This document shows, piece after piece, positions 24,401 through 36,354 of a stretch of DNA of 64,000 bases. The position numbers and the translations under genes are program-made. The stretch lies in NCBI GenBank assembly GCA_946699065.1, contig CAMPDV010000108.1, positions 62,001 to 126,000 on the forward strand, written 5' to 3'. Within the stretch, counting starts at the first letter, position 1. The number at the start of each line of letters is the position of its first letter. Under the pieces are notes generated by a model. That model was not told the origin of the DNA. It saw nothing but the letters and a program-made list of their open reading frames with translations, and did not search any database. The stretch comes from Loxodes magnus. Its lineage: Eukaryota > Ciliophora > Karyorelictea > Loxodida > Loxodidae.

Positions 24401-26976
24401 AAATTATATTTATTATTATTCTTACTCTTCTGTTACTTTTATCGGACATCCAACAACATTTTTGTTATTTAGTAAATTTTTTAGTCATTTTTTATATTCT
24501 TCTTTTAGTTATTAAGTCTTATTTAAAAATAATTAATATGCAGCTTCTATAGATACTAATTTAAATTATTTTTTAAAATTTTCTTCTTCGTTTAATTTTT
24601 AACCTTACTTCATTAGTTTGATTATATTGTTATCTTATCAGTTGCTTATAAATTTTTAATATAATTCTACCTTTTTTATTTTTTTATTTCCTATGTCTTA
24701 AAGTTTTATCATTAGATCATCGTTTAAGCATATGTATAATATGAAAGGATTCTGAATTAATTCTTTAAGTCCTTAAATCTTATTTATAAGATTTCAAATT
24801 TCTTCCTTAGATTAAAACTATTTTAACATCTAGTTGGAGAATATTTTATGGATATAATCTTTAATCTATCCTTCATTAAATGGTTTAATATATAATTCTT
24901 ATAGTTACTTTGTCTATGGATTATTACCAACAAGTGGAGAGAAATATTTTTAGTAATTTTTGTCTTATAAAGCATAGTGTGTTCTACATGTAATTATGTA
25001 TTTCGCTCTAGGATATTTAGTTTAAAATTCATTAGTTTCTAGTAAATTAATAAAATTGCAGATTTCATCATAAGCATCAAAAAGAAATAATATCTATCTA
25101 AATCTTAATATTTCGGTATCTTAAATCTTGTACTTATTTAGTGAATGTTCAAGTAGCTCGTTCTTTATATTACTTATGGTAGGAAGATAGACATATATTG
25201 GCAAATAATCATTCTTTTTATCTAAAAGTTTTTTTGCAAACTACTACAAAAATAAAGTTTTTCCGGATCCCGATTCCCCTAGAAGTAGCAAGCCAATTTT
25301 ATTTTCGTTTTTTAAGAATGCATAGATTTCCTACTCAAGATCTTTAGATTTTTTTAGCTCAAACTTTCAGTACACTCTTATATAACATAAGAGTTCATTC
25401 TAGCTTTTTGTTTATACATTAAGTCAGTCTTTCATTTAGTTGTAACTATTTTCAGAAATTTCTGTAATGGCGAGTCAATTTTCTTATAAAGTTTTCAAAT
25501 TTTCTCTTATTTGCTCTGTCTCTATGAGTATTGTTCTTATTAGTATCTTTTCATTCTTATTATTCTTTATGGTTTCTTTTTACTATTCGAATATAGATTT
25601 ACAGCTCTATTTTGCTTGCTCTGATTTATTACTTAATTCTAAAACTGTTCTTAAAGCATAAGATTTTATTTTTCAGTCAAGATCTTAGCATAATTATTCA
25701 AGAAGATTATAATAGTCATCTACTGCTTATTAGTCTTCTGAACAAAGAATTAAACCTTTCAGGAGAAAAGGTGCTCTAAATCTAGTTTCCTACTCCTTTA
25801 TAACTTGTTCTTTGAATTCTAGAAAACTTTTAGAAGAATATTTTTCCATCAAAATAAGTGCTTTAGCGTCAACACATCTAATCAGTATATGTTTCTTATT
25901 GCCTCTTCTTGTTTAAATCAAATCAACTCCTTATTGAAAAGCTTCTTTAATAATCTATAGAGCTTCAGCATCAATGGCTCCTACTCCAAAGGATAAATTG
26001 ATTATATACTATGCAACTCTACAAATCTGTAATACTTTTTTAAAATAATCAGTTTCCGTATTATCTGGAATATTTTTGATAATCCATAAGCTATAATTAA
26101 ACGCAAATTCAAGTTCAGGTCCTCCTATTATTTCGATCATAACTAGTTTTAAACCTTCTTCAAGGCATTTTATTCAATTTTTTCTAGTTTCTTTTTTATG
26201 AAGCCCTTTTCATTTTATTTTTTTACCATTAGAATTTCTAAAAGTTATGGTAGATGCCTAACCATAACTTCTTTCATTAGCTGAGGCCAATCTAATGTAT
26301 TTGAGTTAGATATAATTGAAATTATTTGATTAATGAGAGCTAAAGGATCATTAATTTTTTCATATATTACTTTTTAAATTTTCTGCATTTCCTATAATAC
26401 TTTAATTTTGTCAGGATTTGTTAGATTATTTTAAATTAAATTAAGTCCTTCTTGAATTAATTTTTAGCTTTATGTGTTAAGTATCTCTTCCTTTTTTTAT
26501 TTTTTTTAAATTGGTTCAGTTTTAGTTCTTACTTTAGATTTACCACATCCCTCACCCTTTAAACCTTTTTTCATTGCTATTATCTGATTTCCATGTTTTA
26601 GGCTTAAATATTTATTTTTTGAGAGTTAAGAGCAAAGAATCATGTAAGGCGCTAACTTGTTGAATGAGTTTCAAGTTTCGATAGAAGTAGTTTAGGAATT
26701 TTGCTTTAGAGCATTTTTTCTTCAAGAAGAAATAAGTTCCTTATGAGTTTAATCACTAAAAATGCTAAGCTAGGTCTAAATAAGCTTCTTAAATATTGAA
26801 ATAGTTTTTTATATCATTTCATTAAGAAGCTTTACTACTTTAAAGCTTTTAGGGCTTAAAGTATCACAGATTACATTGAGAAACACCAAGTATGCCTCTC
26901 TTGAATCCTACGTTTAAGTATCAACTTAATCGTTTTCGCTTAAAGATTGATAAGCGGATCTGCTAGGGGCAGACAT
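21440..26976 (-). CDS. NLR-like STAND ATPase: helical N-terminus, NACHT, pentapeptide-like, about 20 WD40
   Basis: Starts at the ATG at 26976 (MSAPSRSAYQSLSENDQ). Domains in order: a helical N-terminus with the motif GLKGEGCGKS near 26565; an armadillo-like region (GGPELEFAFNYSLW near 26120); NACHT with Walker A GESGSGKT near 25270, Walker B LFLFDAYDEI near 25090 and a sensor-like ITCRTHYALQ near 24980; pentapeptide-like repeats ADLSYGIIINCDLQNANLEK near 24070; then WD40 repeats. STAND proteins oligomerise on ATP exchange once the C-terminal propeller binds its ligand; the ligand is unknown. TAR=Gln is needed throughout and TGA=Trp at AFLWKTNL. One frame change near 26180 lies in A-rich sequence. 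The tail after the last blade reads IKAWCWEYQWDLQ. Confidence 0.8.
21463..23945 (-). repeat. Near-identical 126-bp WD40 repeat array (about 20 units)
   Basis: About twenty 126-bp units (42 residues) encode GHTxIVTSVVFSPDGKTIVS followed by GSxDxTIKLWEFETGKELRS. Units differ at only a few codons: Asp/Asn after GHT, Ile/Phe, Thr/Asn, Pro/His before DG, and the two x positions (E..R, Y..T, R..R, W..W). GC is near 40%, well above the flanks. Three units, spaced 252 bp apart near 23360, 23615 and 23865, carry TGA at both x positions. They would stop translation in ordinary codes but read W-D-W here. Homogeneity implies recent expansion or gene conversion. Confidence 0.95.
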
Positions 26977-27229
26977 TTTTATTTTTTAAAGGTTTTTTGC
27001 ATATATTACACTAATTTACAATGTAATTGATCATAAACTTTATGCTTTAAGTTACAAAAAGATAAAATGCTTAGAAGACTTAAAGATTATATTAATTATT
27101 ACAAAGAATAGTTGCATGCTATGAAAAGTTGGTATATATGAGTATTAATCATTTTTATATGGAAAATATTGCCCTTCTATCCCTGCTCTAATGGATCTAA
27201 ACATTTATAAACAAGAATGATGTATCAAA

Positions 27230-28724
27230 AAACAACACATTAACTATATCTTTTTCAGTTATTTGGTAGATTTCTAGCGAATTCGATTATTTTCTGTTTT
27301 CCTACTCTATTCAGATCATTTCTTTCCAAAGCTTTCGGAATTTTTCTTTACTTCCTCTCTTGCTTTAAAGCTCCTAAAAAATTAAAAGCAACGAAAGTGC
27401 ATTTTTAATTCAGAAATTCAGAAACTAGATTTTTCTTAATATTGCTATAGCAAAAGTATTTCAGATAGGCTATTTTAGTATCTATTTTGCTTCAGTTCAA
27501 AGTAATCAAGAAAATTATACTTTTTTTATATTCAAATGCTCAAATTCTATTTTCTAATCTTTGCTTTTTATGCTTACTGAATATAAGCTCATGCTTTCTA
27601 CTTACTGAAGTTGAATAGAGCCTTTATATTATAATCAGTTTACTTCAAGAAGATCCTATCTTTATTGTTTTCTTCAAAGCTTGTTGTATTTAAAAAATTC
27701 TTCCATTTTTTAATTAATTCCGCTATTAAGTTTTTTCTCTTAGATACCAAGTAGTACAAGAAAGTAATCCGTCACTTAAAATTTATTCCTAGAGTAGATG
27801 AAATTTTCCATTTATAAATATAAAGATCAACAAGTCTGTATGCTTTGACTAATTCTAGTCTATGAGTTACTTAATTTTCATATACAACATACGGAAGATT
27901 ATTAATTAGCATACTTCAAAAAAATACCCTTTTTTATGAACCTTAAAGAAGATTTATAAAAAATTAGATAATTGAGGATCATGAAAGTCTGCTTGAAGAC
28001 TACAATTTGGTAATCCTCTCGATGATAGAACAATGAATCTACTAATATATCAAATAAGCAGCTAAGAAATAGTTGATTATTAGTGGTTTCTTTAATTTAG
28101 TTATTATTCTTAATAATTACTTGTAAAGTTAATAGTAAGCTTTAAATATCCTTATCCTTACTTAATTGAGCATTATAAATCTAATAATTTATTATTATTA
28201 CTATTTTTGTTTTTGAAAGTCTTTACTTAAATAGTTATCTAACTCTACTAGTATTATTTAGCTTTATGTATGATATTTACTTCAGTATAATTATTAAATC
28301 TTTAATTAAATCTTTTATTTCTTAATTAAGCTAATTATTAAGTCTTAATTATTCTGCTTAATATAGTTAAAGATATTTCTTAAGATGCTTTTCCTTTTTA
28401 TTTAATGAATACATTTTACTAAAAGAATGCTAAAAGATTATACTATTTATTGCTAATTATTTAAAGGAATAATTAAAGCTGCTCTTGTCTTTTATATTTA
28501 TAATAATGAGTAATTTTATTCTTTCTCGCTTTCCATCTTATTTCTCCTTTCTTATTTCTGAATCTTCTTTGTTATTAAATCTCTTTAATAGTAAATTTAA
28601 AAAGAGTGTAAGATTCATTACATTTAGGATATGTACATAGATAGCTTTTACTAGTCTTAAGATATCTGGAATATATCCTAAAGCATCAATTAGCACTCCT
28701 TAGTAAATGCTTATTAGGTTTCAT
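27230..28724 (-). CDS. Uncharacterised Lys/Gln-rich protein
   Basis: From the ATG at 28724 one frame reads MKPNKHLLRSANWCFRIYSR, then a CTYPKC pair of cysteines, and continues without break to about 28120. After frame changes near 28.1 and 27.87 kb it resumes with GINFKWRITFLYYLVSKRKN and NYNFLDYFELKQNRY-like sequence down to about 27230. The minus strand is purine-rich throughout. The CxxxxC alone is not enough to call a zinc finger. It sits head-to-head with the next gene on the plus strand. Confidence 0.45.
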
Positions 28725-29066
28725 TCCATATTCAAGTACTTGTATTTATTAGGGTTTAGAAAGCTAAGTATCTGATGTTATCTTAAAAGAAACTAGCACT
28801 ACAGTATTCTTTTGCTTTTAGAAAGGTAAAACTTAGTATTTAATAGTGCAATTTAGTTATAATAGAGTTACTAGTTCAAAATAGCTAATTAAGTATAATC
28901 TAAATAATTTATATTTATTAAACCATTAAAAGCAGATACAATTACAACCTTACTAATGCTTCAATCTTCTCACTCTACTTTAACTAGTCAATTCTAATAA
29001 AATTACTGCTACTCTAATATTTACTATACTCGAGACTAGGTTAATTTAACTTAAGAAGAGTATCTA

Positions 29067-30612
29067 ATGGATGAAACAATTAGTAAAGATAATAAAAATT
29101 AATTTTTACCACCAATCTTCCAGAGATAACCAATTTAAGAAAAAGGAATTATCAAGATTGCCAAAACTAAAATTTAAAGGCCTTTCAAAAGTTTATGCTT
29201 TCAAAGGATAAGAGCTTTCAGAAATCATTGCCATTTTCTGTGATTTTAGAGTTTAAGATAGTGAATCAACTTTCTTCCATGCAATTAAACAAATACTATT
29301 AAGAACTGTAAACGATCTAAACAACTTGATTTCCAGTTATGTGAGCAACTTTGATTCATGCAATAAATTATCTAGCAGATGTAACAAATTTTTGACCCTG
29401 TACTGAGCAATTTAAAAGAATAGAGAAAAACTTGAACTAAATTTTAAATGCTTACTTAGATCAGCATTTAGAAATTCTTAATACATCAAAAGATATAACT
29501 CTAAGAAGAATCAAACTTAAATAAGTAAGAATTATACAGGTGCTTAATATAAGGATAGGATAAGTTTAAGAGCTACAAATATTTAAAAAATAAATAAATG
29601 CAAAAGTAAAGAAATTTGAAAAAGCATACTCTTAAATAGGCAAAAAGGTGATCATTAGAAAATAGCTACTTAAGAAGCTCAAGTTAGCTTAGAAAATTTC
29701 TGAATATTGCAGAGGTAAAATAATTATTTTGATAATTTTTAATGAAGAACAGAAGAAGCAATTTTAGCAGCAAGTTTTTATATTCTAGCTATAAAGGTAA
29801 AGCTTTGGGTAGAATAAATTTATTGGACTATCCTTTGATGTGAATAAAAAAATACCATCTTTACTACAAAAAAATAAAATAAAGTTATTTCAGGAAAATT
29901 CTAAGAAGGAGCAAAGGATTTAGCAGCTTGCGACCCCACAACCTAGAAATATTTAAGACTTATTCTGAAAGAAATCTTGAGTAGCATTCTTTAAAACTGA
30001 AGGTAGGTAAGTTTCATCTAAACATATTAAGCATAAGTATATAATAACTTGTGGTAGAGGTGGAAATTTAAAATTCAAAATGAACAGCTAAAAAAGAATA
30101 ATGATAAACTTCTAAAGATTATAATGAAAGTATTATCCGACTATGGATCAGGATAAAAATATGCAAGTCCTTTCGAATGAAAATAAAAATACAAAGCATA
30201 ACAAGAGAATTCTTAGAAAAACATTAGAAATGATAGCATCAATTAAAGCAACAAAATTATTGGTAAAATTACTGCTTATGATTAAATGAAATTAACTAAG
30301 CTTCATGACATTTTGAGCAAGGCTAAAAAGCAGAAAGCATATAAATGTCAATCTGAAGTCTCTAATAAGATAACAACGAAAATGTGGGTGAATTGGTTTA
30401 AATATTTGGATTCGTTTGGAGATGGAAGAGACTAAAACCGAAAATCAAGGCTAAGCCTAAAAAGTTTTGCCTAAGCAATTAATAAAGCTCAGAAGAAATT
30501 TTCAGCCAACTAGCTTAACATAAAGATAAAGGGAAGATCAACCTTGCAAAACGCCCTGAAGCAAGTTATGACTCAGATTGTAAAAGAACAAGAACTTTCA
30601 AACTTTTCTTGA
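29067..30612 (+). CDS. Uncharacterised coiled-coil protein
   Basis: The ATG at 29067 gives MDETISKDNKNQFLPPIFQR. Coding-like sequence continues in other frames: GQELSEIIAIFCDFRVQDSE (29200), LNAYLDQHLEILNTSKDITL (29450), then KKQINAKVKKFEKAYSQIGK. The last block from about 30115 to the TGA at 30610 is in one frame (MKVLSDYGSGQKYASPFEW; MWVNWFKYLDSFGDGRDQN; QVMTQIVKEQELSNFS). The total of about 510 residues is basic and coiled-coil-like. Start and end frames differ by one base, so small introns or indels intervene. Function unknown. Confidence 0.55.
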
Positions 30613-31485
30613 CATTTTATCTTAAACTAAATAAAATTATCTTTCTAAATTTTTAAACTCTAATAATCTAAAAGTATCAAGATTGGTTTTTCAATTTTAA
30701 AAAGAGAAAACTAAATAAATTCTTTATTAATTTTAATTAATCTTAGTTATAAGAAAGATTGAATGCTAATTGCTATTTACTTCTACTTTATGGTGATAAA
30801 TTTAGGTACTATTTACATTTAATAAAATAATGTTAATAGAATAAAAAATAAATAATTTAATTAAAAACCCAAATTAATTAATTTTGGAAAGCATTAGCCT
30901 TTAGATTGATAATTATAAGCATATTTTATATTAGACAAAATATTAATAATTAATAACGAAGGCACTGCAAAATAATTTAAATGAAATATGAATCCAAAAA
31001 ATGTAGTAATTATCTATAAAATATATATTCTAGGCTTGAAAAAGATTTAAGAGCGTTTGCTTAAGAATAAAATATTTGTAAATAAATTAAATAAAAATAC
31101 ACTTATAACTTGGTTAGCTTATGAGAAATAATAATAATTATAGCATTCTTAAATAATATTTATATACCAATTTCCTTTTATATATACGAATAAAAGAAAT
31201 TATTAATAGGTGCTATTATATTGGTCAATGATAATTTTATTGAAATATCCTTTTTCAAAACAAATAGGTATGTTCTTATTACACAGTATAATGGTTTGCT
31301 TAATTTGATTATAATTTTAATTCTTAAAGCTTGTTTTTATTTTAACATGCTATAATTTTCTTACTACTAAGTATGAGTGATTCTAAAATCAGATATTTAG
31401 CATTGAATTTAATTTTACTAGTATTTATCAAAATATAATCTTTAGTGACATCCTTTAAATTAAATAACTATTAGTTTTCATAAGA
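30613..31485. other. AT-rich gap upstream of tRNA-like sequence
   Basis: No gene or repeat recognised. Confidence 0.5.
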
Positions 31486-31552
31486 GCTTGCTTGGTCTAG
31501 TGGTATGATTCTCGCTTAGGGTGCGAGAGGTCCCGAAATTCCGGGAATAGCC
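31486..31552 (+). pseudogene. tRNA-Pro(AGG)-like sequence with a truncated T arm
   Basis: The block TGGTCTAGTGGTATGATTCT followed by CGCTTAGGGTGCGAGAGGTC gives a D arm and an anticodon stem-loop with anticodon AGG, as in eukaryotic tRNA-Pro; the A box is good. The T arm is reduced: after GTCCCG only AAATTCCGGG follows, about five bases shorter than a standard T stem-loop. The 5' acceptor strand GCTTGCT pairs poorly with 3' AATAGCC. A T run follows at 31554. Most likely a pseudogene. Confidence 0.6.
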
Positions 31553-31769
31553 GTTTTGATTTGAATAAGTATAATAAATAATATTTAGTATTTATATATA
31601 ATGCTTTTTATTAAAGCTAAACATATTATTGCTAGGATTATCTCATTTTTTATTTAAAGCTATTTAATATTTTTCAATTTAAAAGTTATCAAATAATAAG
31701 GCTTTTTAAATTAGTTATACCTTTACCATCATTTATACCAAGTATTCAGACACCTGGTATCAATCCATT

Positions 31770-33060
31770 ATCTACTAGCTGTAAACCAGTCATCATAGTC
31801 ACTAGATTACGTCTACTTGAAGCGTATATCTTCAAAATTTCTCAAAAGCATTATAAAGGAACTAATTTTTAATGATTAGACTATTAAAGATTAGATATTT
31901 GGATAGCCAATACTTGCAAATGAAGCTAAAGATCTAATAACTAATCTACATAAGATAGAAACATAATTATTAATTGTCTACTTTAATAGAAATTATAAGT
32001 TATCCTTACAATGTTGAATATGTCAGAATATTTAGACTATAATTTTCGATTTGATAGAGTATTTATTAATAAAAAAAGATTAAATTAAAGCTAAAATTAT
32101 AAAATTCTTATTCACAAATTAATTTTAAGCAAAGCTTTTAGAATATTTCCTTTGTATGTTTAACTTAAATCAGATTTTCGCTAAAAGATAGTTATAAATT
32201 AATATCTTTAACTTTAGAATCCTTTTTACTACAAACATTTACTAGCTAAACTATACTTCTTGAAATATTTAAATCTGTTGAAAATATCTAAATTAACTTT
32301 TAGTAATTATTAGGATTATTTTAAATCTTTATTTGTTTTACTTACTTTAGATATAAATACATTTATCTCAAAATTCTCTTTTAATTTATTAATACTTTAT
32401 TTAAATTTAGACTAAGAAGCCCTTATTTATATACTTTCCATTTATCTTAATATTATCTTTAGATTTATTTTAGATAACTAAGGATTATTATTTAATTATA
32501 TGCTTCTTAATGTAAATTCCTTTATAAGCTATTAAGTAAATTATTATTGCTATTTAGTTTATAAGCTTCTCTAATTTAAATCTTATAAATTAATGAGCTC
32601 AATCTTTAAATCTATTCTACATACAACTTTAGTAAAGATATTATTAAACCTATATAGAAAAAAAGGATTCAATACTGCACAACGAGATTTTCTCCTCAGT
32701 TAATTAATTACCAGTATGAGTCCTGAAATATCATTATCTCCAATAAATCCAAAGTTAATGGCTTAATAATGTGGCAAAAATCAAAGTAATATGCTCATTA
32801 AGATGCTATAGCTTAACTTAATTTACCTGAAAAAGTCTTCTAGGGATCGAGCAGAAAACTTTTGCTCCTGTTAATTGCTTAAATCAGAAGTAAAAAAACT
32901 AGATAAAAGGCAATCCAATTTAAAAAACATAAATAATAAAGGATTGAACAACTTTAGAATTTGCTTCAGGATAATTTTAATGACAAAATCCAAAACCAAA
33001 AAGTCTTTAATTCTTTCAACTGACTTAATTTTTTTGCTTTTTTTGCCCAAATAATAATAG
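31770..33060 (+). CDS. Uncharacterised helix-rich protein
   Basis: First segment (about 31790-32250): ISSKFLKSIIKELIFNDQTI, GQPILANEAKDLITNLHKIE, then Leu/Ile-rich helices. A frame change near 32250 leads to DQEALIYILSIYLNIIFRFI, FNTAQRDFLLSQLITS and MSPEISLSPINPKLMAQQCG. The second segment is in one frame for about 270 codons. Overall an alpha-helical protein of about 420 residues with no recognised domain. Start and stop unresolved. Confidence 0.4.
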
Positions 33061-34490
33061 GATTAATTTTTAAAGTGCTGTTCTACTCCCAATGTTCTTT
33101 TCTTCTTTACTCTAGATCTAAAAAGCATTCATTTATTAGTATATGCATCAGTAAGTTTGAATATATCTTGATAATTTTATAAAGCACTTTTTTGATTCTT
33201 TTCACTTTTCTTCTCTTTTCAATTATTATCTTGGATATGAAATGATTTAGCTAGGTATTGTATAAATGGTTTATCTACTATTAAAATAAATAGTTTAGTT
33301 ATTATAATATTTAGTTAATCAATATTTCTACTTATTTTATATCAAACTAATGCTTTACCTCCTTTCTCATTATTTCACTATTGCTCTTGTATGCTTCTCA
33401 TTCAGTGTCTCTTCAACCTTATTAATATATTACGTTATGTACTCTAGACTACCATCTCCTTCTTTTTATTCTAGTCCTACTTATTCCTTTATAATGAAGG
33501 AACCTATCATCTCTTACTGTGCTCTTCAATTCCTAAAAAATAATAAGATATATAAAGATACTAAAATAGGAAAAGTAAACTAAAATATCTATTTAGAAGA
33601 ATTGTGAGATAATTAAGTATCTCATACCAACTCCTACAGGCAAATACTAATAAGTATCTAAGCTAATCTTTATTAGTTTTAGGTAAAGGAACACTTATTC
33701 TAGTACTCTTTTTGCTCAAATTATAGTAATTTATGTTTATCCTTTTATAATCATATATCTTTATTTATTAGCTTCCAATATCCTAGATGCTACTCATTAA
33801 AATAAGCTCTTTTTCTATTTAATTGCTAAATATTAAAAAATTCTTGGCTCTATTTGAACCCTTAACTCTTAATTTAGAAGACTTAGAAAACTCATTAGCT
33901 AACTGTTGTGTCAGAAGGCCTTATACTATTATTAATTTCCTAAAAAGTAGCTAACAATTAAATTAATTGATTTTAATTAAATATGCTACTAAGCTTTATT
34001 TCTAGTAAGCTTAGATTTATTTATAATTTTTTAGTTTTATATTAAATTAGCTAATTTAAAGGAATTATATATAAGTTATCTATACTATTGGCTAGTTAAT
34101 TATACTTACTGCTTCAATAATTATAAAGAATCCTAATATTATTAATTCCTTTTAGTCCTTTTGCTTCTCCCTTATATAAGAAACTTGGAGGGCTTATATT
34201 TATTAACTTATCATATAATTTCTTAGCTCTCACTACTTTTTAAACTGATTATATAAAAAAGTAAATAAGCCTACTTAATATAGAATGTATAATAAAGACT
34301 AATTGATTATATAGCTGAAATATCTCTAATCTAATTAAATAAAGCATAATAATAATCCTTATTTAGATTAGCTATATTAAACTACTATTATTATATAAGT
34401 CATTTGATTATTAAACTTATTTATATTCAATATTATCAAAGCAAAGCTTGAGAGATTAATCTAAAGCAAAATGTATTATTGTAAATTAAT
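33060..34490. other. AT-rich gap
   Basis: A short hydrophobic ORF at 33350-33583 (+) is visible in the standard code but has no other support. Nothing else recognised. Confidence 0.4.
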
Positions 34491-35692
34491 ATGAAAGTAC
34501 TTTAGAAACTTAATTAAGAACTGAGAAAATTTAAGATTGCTAAAATTGTAAGTGGAAAGCATCTTTTCGTGAGGACTTTGAAAAAAAAGGTATCTTAATT
34601 TATAGGAATCTCTATGGTGAAATGATTACAAAAAAGTTAACTAAACAAAGGAAAAAATCTCTATTGAATATTCTTGAAGTTGAAATAGGATGAATTCTAT
34701 TCTAGAATATCCTAACCATAATTATAAATTTTGACTAACTACTTGAAATGTCTTAATAGAGTTCAGTTAGGAAATGTTGTCTTAGTTTTTAATGTGGATT
34801 ATATCAATAAAACTGTTTCTTTTGAAGATTATGAAGATTATGACTTCATCTATAAGAAAAAGTAAGTCCCAAGCTCAGTTTTTTTAAATAACCTCAACTC
34901 AAGTAACGTAAAACTTAGGGTTAGCCAAAGTTCTGAGCATTTAAAAAGACGAAGAGGTAGCATGCTGAGCATTTTCAGAACTGAAGAACAATTTGAACGA
35001 AACTAAGCGAAGTTGGGAAGATCAAAGGTTAAATATTTGAGCATATGAATCTTTTTAGATATGACAAAGTATTTTTGAGAAAAGTCAAGTTGTCCTTATT
35101 TATAGACCGGGAATTAATTATTTTTGCTCGTGGGCAAATTGAAATAATACTATTAGTTTAATTTTTCCTAGAAAACTCCCTCCACGAGCAACAGAGAGTG
35201 AGAACTGAAGTTTTCAGAGGGAAAAGTTCAAAAACTGTAGGCTGAGAAAATATAACAAAGGAAAAAATTGTATTATTCAAAAGAAAGTTTGACAGCTATG
35301 TATTTGTTGTCAATGCATTTACAGTCCATTCTTTCACAATGAAATCTGTAGGCTTTTTATATTTATAATTTTTATTTATTCAGTCTGTAGAACATGCCAA
35401 CTTACAGCCAAAATCTATTTTACAGGATATATCTCAATAGGAAATATCTGAATTTTTAGAGTATCCGATTAGTTCAAAATTTGAAAGTAATATCAATAAC
35501 AGGATTAATAAAAAGATCTTTCTTTTCATAACATATATTGAATATAGGTTGTATAAATAGCTTTCATTATACTTTCTTTCAAGTAGAATTAAACCTAATC
35601 GATGTTAACTAATCTCCAAGTACTTGAGGAGGCGAAAAGCTTATGATGAGTAGAATCATAGTTCGATTCGCCACGATTCAATATGCTTTTGA
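34491..35692 (+). CDS. Uncharacterised protein with probable short intron
   Basis: Starts MKVLQKLNQELRKFKIAKI at the ATG at 34491. Removing a 26-base GTAAGT...GAG segment joins this to DFEKKGILIYRNLYGEMITK in frame. A further shift near 34690 leads to DEFYSRISQPQLQILTNYLK and VVLVFNVDYINKTVSFEDYE. The C-terminal part (35330-35690) is in one frame: ISEFLEYPISSKFESNINN, then ISKYLRRRKAYDEQ and a TGA at 35690. Purine-rich strand. No known family. It ends tail-to-tail with the VOC gene, about 84 bp from that gene's TAA. Confidence 0.6.
34548..34573 (+). other. Candidate 26-nt spliceosomal intron
   Basis: Begins GTAAGT and ends AG. Its excision restores the frame between two coding-like exons in phase 0. 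Very short introns are known in ciliates (15 nt in Stentor). Inferred, not proven. Confidence 0.4.
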
Positions 35693-35775
35693 AGTTGAGA
35701 ATTTATCAAATATAAAATACAAAATATTATACTAGAAAATATAGTTTATTAGGCTAGTTTAGAGAGAGGATTATC

Positions 35776-36168
35776 TTATTTCAGCTGAAGCAAATCCCAT
35801 AAATTACCATATAAGTCTTCAAAGACTGCAACTGTTCCGTAGGATTCTTCTTTTGGTTCTCTAACAAATTTAACTCCTTTAGAAATCATATCATTGTAGT
35901 CTCTCCAAAAGTCATCGCTATTAAGAAATAGAAATACTCTACCACCAGATTGATTACCAATAAAAGATTCCTGTTCAGGTTTTGATGCTCTTGCAAGTAA
36001 TAAAGATGCTCCATTTGAACCAGGAGGAGAAACAACTACCCATCGTTTGTCTTGTTAAGGTTGATATGTATCTTCAACTAAAGTGAAATTTAGTTTCTTA
36101 GTATAGAAGTCAATAGCTTCATCGTAATCTCTTACAATCAAAGCAATATGGACTATTGATTGCTTCAT
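35776..36168 (-). CDS. VOC-family (glyoxalase/bleomycin-resistance-like) protein, bacterial type
   Basis: The ATG at 36168 gives MKQSIVHIALIVRDYDEAID, then KRWVVVSPPGSNGASLLLAR, GGRVFLFLNSDDFWRDYND and EDLYGNLWDLLQLK. This is a full-length single-domain VOC protein of about 130 residues, closely resembling bacterial members. The fold is two beta-alpha-beta3 modules; likely metal-binding residues are His7, Glu in the FEDLYG segment and an internal acidic residue. The frame is unbroken except for one internal TAA at residue 37 (YQPxQDKR), which reads Gln in this code. A TAA sits exactly where bacterial relatives stop. If TAA is always Gln the protein would extend to a TGA at 35656. Confidence 0.9.
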
Positions 36169-36354
36169 ATTTTAGTAAATATTAGTATCTTATTTAATAT
36201 TTTTGCTATATTAATTAAAGAAATATTCTCAATTGAAATTAATCAGGTTATATTCTTCGAAGCGTACCTGAGAACTAAATCTGAAGGATTTCGAGTAGAG
36301 AAAGTAACAAAAAATTGAAGCACCCATTTATAAGTTAAATTAACTAGTAACAAA

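Noticed and set aside
35620-35680. tRNA-like T-arm string GTTCGATTC
   Set aside because: The arms do not pair and the bases are coding in the C-terminus of the 34491-35692 gene.
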